A stretch of DNA of 10,629 bases, taken from the NCBI GenBank assembly GCA_002293295.1, contig DBCY01000038.1, positions 1-10,629 of the forward strand, given 5' to 3'. Under the pieces are notes generated by a model. The model saw nothing but the letters and a program-made list of their open reading frames with translations, was not told the origin of the DNA and did no database searches. Made by a program: the position numbers and the translations under genes. Origin of the DNA: Ruminococcus sp. UBA946. Its GTDB lineage: Bacteria > Bacillota > Clostridia > Oscillospirales > Ruminococcaceae. This document shows positions 5,429 to 10,629 of this stretch, one piece after another. The number at the start of each line of letters is the position of its first letter. Within the stretch, counting starts at the first letter, position 1.

Positions 5429-8400
5429 ATGAATTTTTATACTGGTAAAAATAAATTAAACCGCATTTTATCGGTTTTTATCGCCTGCATAATGGTATTA
5501 GCGGTTTTTACGTCGTCACCGATAACTGTATCCGCTGAAAACAGCTCGATATTTACGTACATCACAAACGGCGGGCGTTATGATATTGATATGGTGTACA
5601 ATATTTTGAACGAATGGGACGGTCACCAGAGCGTTGAAGTAAAAATAACCAATCTCGGGGATAACCCGATTGTAAACTGGGCTTTTCAGTACGACGCAGG
5701 CGGAGAGATAGACGGGATTTGGAACGCCGTTATATTTGATAATAATAAAACGGAGTATATCATCAAAAACGCAGGGTATAACTATGAAATCGCACCCAAT
5801 GCAAGCGTGACTTTCGGGTATACCTTAAAAGGCAGGAACCTTCCCGGTTATCCGCCCGTTGATTTCGGTTTTGCGGCGGAAAGAACGGAAATAACTTCCG
5901 GATATGAAGCTAAGTTAAATGTTGAAAGCGGATGGGCAGACGGCTTTAACGGAAAATTAACCGTGAAAAACACATCGGATGAACCGCTTGAAGCATGGCA
6001 GCTCTCTTTTAACGCGAATTTTATAATAAACGACCTTTGGAACGGGCAAATCCTTGAAAGCGAAAACGGTTCATATACTGTGGCAAGCCGGCAGTGGTCA
6101 AATCCGATTATGCCGGGGGCATCCCTTGAAATAGGTCTGACCGCGGGGGTTGAAAAGGGTATTGTTCCCGAAATATTAAATGTTTCGGCTTCGGTTGTTA
6201 AAATAAATAAGCTGGAGCGTGAAGCCGAAAACAAAGAGGAAATCATCCTTGACAACTCGGACGAGGGTCTCGGTGAGCTTTATATCAAGGATATTTCAAG
6301 CATGGATGAGCTAGAAAATCTAGGAGATGAATACAGTACACAGTATTATGTCCGCAACCAGTTGTTGCTTACGGCTTATGACGGTGTGCCGTTTGAGGAG
6401 ATTGAAAAGCTTGCGGAGGGCTTAAATACTGAAATCGTAGGGTATATCGAAATCACAAACGATTATCAGCTTGAATTCAATGATGATGTAAGCTATGAAT
6501 ATATTCTTGGGCGTATTGAAAACCTGAAAAACAATCCGCTTGTTGAATACGCAAGTATTAATGTTGCTTATCGAACATCATTAGCTGTTGACCCCGCTCT
6601 GGTTGAAAACCCGCTTGATAAGTTGAAATCCAAGGAATCAACGGCTTATAACTGGAATTTGTACGACGCGAATATTATTCCGGCTTGGAATGAAATTGTT
6701 AAATATTCGGGAGAACAGGATATAAATCTTAATGTTAAGATGGGGCTTATGGAGAATAACCTAAAGAGTGATTCAAACAGCAGTGTAAGCTTCCAAAAGA
6801 TATGGAATCCGAAAAAAACGATTGCTGAGTATGACATAAATAATCCTATGACTAGAATATTTACCGGTAATTTAGAAAGCCATGGTATTCATGTGGAAGG
6901 GATAATGGCGGGCAGTTATAGCGAGGTTACAGACATTAGCGGTAAAAAAGGCGAAACATCGGGGGTATTCCCCGGGAACAAACTTTACGGTTTCGGTTTG
7001 GAGGGCGGCGGACAGACACATTCCACAGTCCTGAAAAATAAGCTTGGGCTTGCTTTGCTAATCGGAAATAACGTTAAGGTTATTAATATCAGTATGGGAA
7101 GAACAAATGAAACAACCAGTTCAACCATAATACAGGGTGCTGAAATCCTTGAACATTTCTTAAACAAATTAGTCGGCAAGGGTTATGACTTTTTGATTGT
7201 ATCGGCAGCAAATAATTTTGCCGATGGAGAAGCCTTATACGGAAGCTTTTACAATAATATTGACGAAGGTTCCGAAGCGGGTAAAAGGATTATTGTTGTT
7301 GGTAATACTTCGCAAATTAGCGATAAAACAAATTTAAGAACTTTTGCCGGCTGTTACGGCGATAGAATTGATATTTTAGCGCCGGGAGTTAATATTTACA
7401 GCACGGTTCAGGGCGGTTTATACGCTCCGGCTACGGGTACCTCAATGGCGGCTCCCCTTGTTTCGGGAACAGCCGGAATGATGCTGGCGGTTAATCCCAA
7501 ACTAAGCGGCGAGCAGGTTAAAACATTAATAAAACAATCAGTTCAAAAAGAACCGATTTATGATATTTTTGAAAATGATTATTACATGATTGACGCATTA
7601 AAAGCTGTAAAGGCGGCGAAAGAAGCTGACGAAAACAAAGAGGAAATTATTCTTGACAACTCGGGGGAGGGTCTCGGCGAACTTTATATCAAGGATATTT
7701 CAAGCATGGATGAGCTTGAGAACCTGCGTAACCCGGATGATAATTATCATGAAGATTATTATGTCCGCAACCAGTTATTGCTTACGGCTTATGACGGTGT
7801 GCCGCTTGAAGAAGTAGAAAGGCTTGCGGAGGACTTGAATGCTGAAATTGTGGGGTATATCGAAATAACAAACGATTACCAGTTTGAATTCAATGATGAT
7901 GTAAGCTATGAGTATATTCTTGAGCAGATTGAAAAGCTTAATAATAATCCGCTTGTTGAATACGCAAGCATTAATATTGCTTACAGAATCGGACCGGATG
8001 CTGACCCGATAGAAAATCCGTTAAATAAACTAAGAACTAAGGAATCAACGGCTTATAACTGGAATTTATACGACGCGAATATTATTCCGGCTTGGGATGA
8101 AATTATTAAATATTCGGAAAATCAGAATATAAATCTTGATGTTAAGATGGGTCTGATTGAAAATAACCTAAAATTAAATGAAAACAATAATATAAACTTT
8201 CAGAAAATATGGAATCCGAAAAAAACGATTGCTGAGTATGATGTTGAAAGAGACCTTGGTTATGGCGGCAATATTGAAAGCCACGGACTTCATGTCGCGG
8301 GAATAATGTCGGGCAGTTACAGCGAGGTTACAGACATTAACGGTAAAAAAGGCGAAACATCGGGGGTATTCCCCGGTAATAAGCTTTATGGTTATGCTTT

Positions 8401-10629
8401 GGAAGGCAGCGGGCTGTCACATTCCACGATATTAAAGGATAAACACGCACTTGCTTTGCTAATCGGAAATAACGTTAAGGTTATTAATATCAGTATGGGT
8501 AAAATATTAGGAACACCTAACCCGACCATAGAGCAAGGCGGGGAAATCCTTGAGCATTTCCTGAACAAATTAGTCGGTAAGGGTTATGACTTTTTGATTG
8601 TATCAGCGGCAAATAATATAGCAAATGAAGAAGCCTTATACGGAAGCTTTTACAATAATATCGACGAAGGTTCCGAAGCGGGTAAAAGGATTATTGTTGT
8701 AGGAAATACTAATCAGGATACGGGAAGCGGCAAGCAATTATTTGGCTGTTACGGTGAAAGAATTGATATTTTAGCGCCGGGAGTTAATATTTACAGCACG
8801 GTTCAGGGCGGTTTATACGCTCCGGCTACGGGTACCTCAATGGCGGCTCCCCTTGTTTCGGGAACAGCCGGAATGATGCTGGCGGTTAATCCCAAGTTAA
8901 GCGGCGAGCAGGTTAAAAGCATTATTATAAAATCAACACATGGTAATCCTGTTTCTGATATTCTTGCAAGCACAGCAGACAAAAAAATTGAACATCACAT
9001 GATTGACGCATTAAAAGCTGTAAAGGCGGCGAACGGCGAGGACGGAGACGGCGGCGGCACGGTAACGGGGAATTTAATCCTTTCAGGCTTAATCAAAGTG
9101 ATTTCAAACAACAAACCCCTTACCCTGCCCGATAATAATAAAGTCGAGTTTTACACCGTTGACAGAACCGAAACCGGAAAGGTAAAACTCGGAAGCCTTG
9201 TATGCGACACCGAGGTGACAAAATCCGACGGCGTTAATGAAAACCAGTATTCTGTTGTGCTGAAAACCGCCGATTTCCCGAATAAGGAATGTATTATCTC
9301 GCTTAACCTGTTAAAGGGCGAAAAAGAAGTACGGTATTACAGTAAGCCGGTTGATTTCTCAAAGGCAGATAAGGCGTTATTGAAAAATTTATCCTTAACA
9401 ACCGGTCAGGTGGTAAACTCGGCTACATATGAATATATAACAAGCGCGGAGCTGAAAGTTACCGTTGAGTCCGGCGAAAACGAACCCTACATACTTACAA
9501 GCGACGAAAACGGCAGCTTTATTTTCGACCTTGAGGACGGCGTTTATACTGTTACACTCACTAAAGAAGGCTACGAGGACAAAACGCTTCAAATAGAAGT
9601 AAAGGACGGCATAGCCTATGATGAGGAAGGAAATGTTCTTGATGAAATACTGATGACTCCTACCGAAAAATCAAAGCCTATGATTTTTGAGATTGAGGTT
9701 ACCGACAGCAGTAATGCCATATATATATACAGCGCTAATTTACCGCATGTCTTAAATATTGATTTTGGCGACGGAAATTCAGTCAGTAACCACACAAGCC
9801 GGACATTAACCCATAAATACGATGATGTTGGAACATATCAGATAAAGATTTCGGGGCAGACAGCAAATTTATCTTTCCCTACTTCAAACAGCCACAAATT
9901 AACAAAGGTTTTGCAATGGGGTGATTTAGGGTTAATAGTTATCGATAATTTGTTTTCAAGATGCAGTGATTTAAGCTATCTTCCAGAAGAATTTGAATAT
10001 TTTGAAAATGTGGTTTCGGCTCAAAGTGCGTTTTATGGCTGTAAACGGTTGAACTGGGATGTTCTTTCGGAAGATTGTATGAAAAATCTTATCAGACTTG
10101 AAAAAGCCGCACATATGTTCAGCGATTGTGGTTTTACTTACATACCTGAATATTTTACACAAAATAATAAAGAACTGATAGACATAGGAAGTATGTTTTC
10201 ATACTGCCCTGTTGAATATGTAGGTGATTATGCTTTTGCTGATTTAACTAAATTAACAAATGTGAATACTTTATGGGATAATGATAATTTAATATGGGTT
10301 GGAGATTATGTTTTCAAGAACTGTATAAGTCTAAGAAGTGCTAACTATTTATTTATAGGACGTTATAATTTAGAAACTGTAGGTAAAGGACTTTTTGAAG
10401 GATGTGAAAAATTAGAAAGTGTTGAACGTTTGTTTTATTGCTGTTATAATTTAAAAAGTATCGGAGAAGACACTTTTAAAGGCTGTTATAATCTTTACAA
10501 TTTTGACTCAATGCATTCTTATAATTTCTCTTTAATTAAGATACCGGATAATTATTTTTATGATTTAAAATATAATACGGATAAAAATTATAATTTTCGT
10601 TTTGCTTTTAATACTTTCCATCAAACAAA
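5429..10629 (+). CDS. Large secreted CBM2 / double subtilisin-like (S8) / PKD / leucine-rich-repeat protein, 3' end beyond the window
   Basis: The frame is open from the ATG to the right edge, 1733 codons with no stop, so the true end lies outside the window. Domains in order: signal peptide 1-36 with likely cleavage at VSA-EN; two CBM2-like modules, about 52-152 (Trp63, Trp84, Trp99, APNASVTFGY) and 158-258 (Trp169, Trp190, Trp204, Trp223); S8 unit 1, 267-730; S8 unit 2, 735-1201; a Gly/Asp linker (1202-1211); an unrecognised beta-rich stretch (about 1213-1337); a carboxypeptidase-regulatory-like module (about 1339-1394, DENGSFIF...GVYTVTLTKEGYE); a PKD-like module (about 1420-1477, DFGDG...YDDVGTYQI); then leucine-rich repeats from about 1488. 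Each S8 unit has an I9-like prodomain followed by a subtilase fold. His485/His952 and Ser672/Ser1137 are in place, but the triad Asp is Glu442/Glu911. The likely role is a cell-surface or secreted, carbohydrate-bound protein that may cleave or only bind proteins. No dockerin or anchor signal is visible before the edge. Confidence 0.9.
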   Translation, partial: MNFYTGKNKLNRILSVFIACIMVLAVFTSSPITVSAENSSIFTYITNGGRYDIDMVYNILNEWDGHQSVEVKITNLGDNPIVNWAFQYDAGGEIDGIWNAVIFDNNKTEYIIKNAGYNYEIAPNASVTFGYTLKGRNLPGYPPVDFGFAAERTEITSGYEAKLNVESGWADGFNGKLTVKNTSDEPLEAWQLSFNANFIINDLWNGQILESENGSYTVASRQWSNPIMPGASLEIGLTAGVEKGIVPEILNVSASVVKINKLEREAENKEEIILDNSDEGLGELYIKDISSMDELENLGDEYSTQYYVRNQLLLTAYDGVPFEEIEKLAEGLNTEIVGYIEITNDYQLEFNDDVSYEYILGRIENLKNNPLVEYASINVAYRTSLAVDPALVENPLDKLKSKESTAYNWNLYDANIIPAWNEIVKYSGEQDINLNVKMGLMENNLKSDSNSSVSFQKIWNPKKTIAEYDINNPMTRIFTGNLESHGIHVEGIMAGSYSEVTDISGKKGETSGVFPGNKLYGFGLEGGGQTHSTVLKNKLGLALLIGNNVKVINISMGRTNETTSSTIIQGAEILEHFLNKLVGKGYDFLIVSAANNFADGEALYGSFYNNIDEGSEAGKRIIVVGNTSQISDKTNLRTFAGCYGDRIDILAPGVNIYSTVQGGLYAPATGTSMAAPLVSGTAGMMLAVNPKLSGEQVKTLIKQSVQKEPIYDIFENDYYMIDALKAVKAAKEADENKEEIILDNSGEGLGELYIKDISSMDELENLRNPDDNYHEDYYVRNQLLLTAYDGVPLEEVERLAEDLNAEIVGYIEITNDYQFEFNDDVSYEYILEQIEKLNNNPLVEYASINIAYRIGPDADPIENPLNKLRTKESTAYNWNLYDANIIPAWDEIIKYSENQNINLDVKMGLIENNLKLNENNNINFQKIWNPKKTIAEYDVERDLGYGGNIESHGLHVAGIMSGSYSEVTDINGKKGETSGVFPGNKLYGYALEGSGLSHSTILKDKHALALLIGNNVKVINISMGKILGTPNPTIEQGGEILEHFLNKLVGKGYDFLIVSAANNIANEEALYGSFYNNIDEGSEAGKRIIVVGNTNQDTGSGKQLFGCYGERIDILAPGVNIYSTVQGGLYAPATGTSMAAPLVSGTAGMMLAVNPKLSGEQVKSIIIKSTHGNPVSDILASTADKKIEHHMIDALKAVKAANGEDGDGGGTVTGNLILSGLIKVISNNKPLTLPDNNKVEFYTVDRTETGKVKLGSLVCDTEVTKSDGVNENQYSVVLKTADFPNKECIISLNLLKGEKEVRYYSKPVDFSKADKALLKNLSLTTGQVVNSATYEYITSAELKVTVESGENEPYILTSDENGSFIFDLEDGVYTVTLTKEGYEDKTLQIEVKDGIAYDEEGNVLDEILMTPTEKSKPMIFEIEVTDSSNAIYIYSANLPHVLNIDFGDGNSVSNHTSRTLTHKYDDVGTYQIKISGQTANLSFPTSNSHKLTKVLQWGDLGLIVIDNLFSRCSDLSYLPEEFEYFENVVSAQSAFYGCKRLNWDVLSEDCMKNLIRLEKAAHMFSDCGFTYIPEYFTQNNKELIDIGSMFSYCPVEYVGDYAFADLTKLTNVNTLWDNDNLIWVGDYVFKNCISLRSANYLFIGRYNLETVGKGLFEGCEKLESVERLFYCCYNLKSIGEDTFKGCYNLYNFDSMHSYNFSLIKIPDNYFYDLKYNTDKNYNFRFAFNTFHQT
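6227..7618 (+). repeat. S8 unit 1: prodomain plus subtilisin-like domain, first tandem copy
   Basis: This copy encodes residues 267-730 of the exoprotein. It starts at ENKEEIILDN and ends at MIDALKAVKAA. The first part (about 285-375, YYVRNQLLLTAYDG ... NPLVEYASINVAY) resembles an I9-type subtilase prodomain. The catalytic part has VKMGLMENN at the Asp site (Glu442), SHGIHVEGI at the His site (His485), VSAANN at the oxyanion Asn (Asn596) and GTSMAAP at the Ser site (Ser672). The HGTHVAG consensus is changed at two positions, Thr to Ile and Ala to Glu, more than in copy 2. Copy 2 follows at an offset of 1404 bp. Confidence 0.9.
7631..9031 (+). repeat. S8 unit 2: prodomain plus subtilisin-like domain, second tandem copy
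   Basis: This copy encodes residues 735-1201 and opens and closes with nearly the same residues as copy 1. The sites are VKMGLIENN (Glu911), SHGLHVAGI (His952), VSAANN (Asn1063) and GTSMAAP (Ser1137). DNA identity to copy 1 is patchy: long exact blocks (for example 8759-8895 against 7364-7500, 137 bp) alternate with diverged segments such as the stretch before the His motif and the region after VINISMG. The phase is preserved and no frameshift is seen, so both copies appear to be maintained. Confidence 0.9.
9890..10629 (+). repeat. BspA-type 26-27-residue leucine-rich repeats in the exoprotein C-terminal part
   Basis: The translation shows at least five or six repeats of about 26-27 residues with the pattern L..V..LF..C.NL..IG...F.GC. 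Examples are KLESVERLFYCC followed by NLKSIGEDTFKGC, and the preceding SLRSANYLFIG with NLETVGKGLFEGC. Such repeats, often placed after a PKD-like module, form curved solenoids in surface proteins that bind host, microbial or matrix ligands. The array is still running at the edge. The DNA here is much more AT-rich than the preceding part of the gene. Confidence 0.75.

Noticed and set aside
5848..6255. 135-residue minus-strand open frame over the CBM2-like region
   Set aside because: It is antisense to the exoprotein, whose translation gives clear domains; the Ser/Phe-rich composition is typical of a shadow frame. The shorter minus-strand frames at 6646, 6985, 9395 and 9971 are rejected for the same reason.
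6227..9031. Tandem 1.4-kb repeat as an assembly duplication or a mobile element
   Set aside because: The copies differ at many positions including indels of whole codons, stay in frame, and have no terminal inverted repeats, target-site duplication or transposase; an internal gene duplication explains them better.

Overview
The window looks like chromosome from a low-GC Gram-positive anaerobe of the class Clostridia, probably Oscillospiraceae/Ruminococcaceae or Lachnospiraceae. This is inferred from AT-rich intergenic DNA, strong purine-rich ribosome binding sites, sigma-A-type promoters with 17-bp spacers and extended -10 elements, and protein families typical of gut or rumen Clostridia (REC-HD-GYP regulator, secreted transglutaminase-like protein, CBM2-like modules, BspA-type leucine-rich repeats). 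No rRNA, tRNA, CRISPR array, IS element or phage gene is visible.

Region 1 (1-1660): two co-directional signalling genes, a stand-alone histidine phosphotransfer (Hpt) protein and a response regulator with a REC domain and an intact HD-GYP c-di-GMP phosphodiesterase domain. A bidirectional terminator follows. No sensor kinase is present. Region 2 (1660-3630): a secreted transglutaminase-like protein on the minus strand, divergent from a small two-CBS-domain protein on the plus strand. Each has its own mirrored TTGCAA/extended -10 promoter, with a 10-bp tandem repeat between them. A perfect 18-bp hairpin separates the CBS gene from the next convergent gene. Region 3 (3630-5394): two divergent ABC-transporter ATPase genes, one of the MacB/LolD type (minus) and one of the NatA/ABC-2 type (plus). 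Between them lie an operator-like inverted repeat and a consensus promoter. Neither has a permease gene beside it in the window.

Region 4 (5429 to the end): about half of the window is one uninterrupted reading frame that runs off the right edge, at least 1733 codons. I translated it codon by codon and found no stop. It encodes a secreted multidomain protein: signal peptide, two CBM2-like carbohydrate-binding modules, two tandem copies of a prodomain plus subtilisin-like (S8) domain, a linker, a beta-rich region with a carboxypeptidase-regulatory-like module, a PKD-like module, and the start of a 26-27-residue leucine-rich repeat array. It begins 34 bp after the NatA-like ATPase gene with no terminator between them, so the two are probably co-transcribed from the consensus promoter at 4553-4581.

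The most notable signal is in this last gene. Both S8 copies keep the catalytic His and the GTSMAAP serine motif but have Glu where the triad Asp should be. The two copies also share a 137-bp stretch of exact DNA identity around the catalytic serine, which points to recent duplication or gene conversion. A carbohydrate-anchored double subtilase-like protein with a leucine-rich-repeat tail, apparently in an operon with an orphan ABC ATPase, is the best candidate here for something undescribed.
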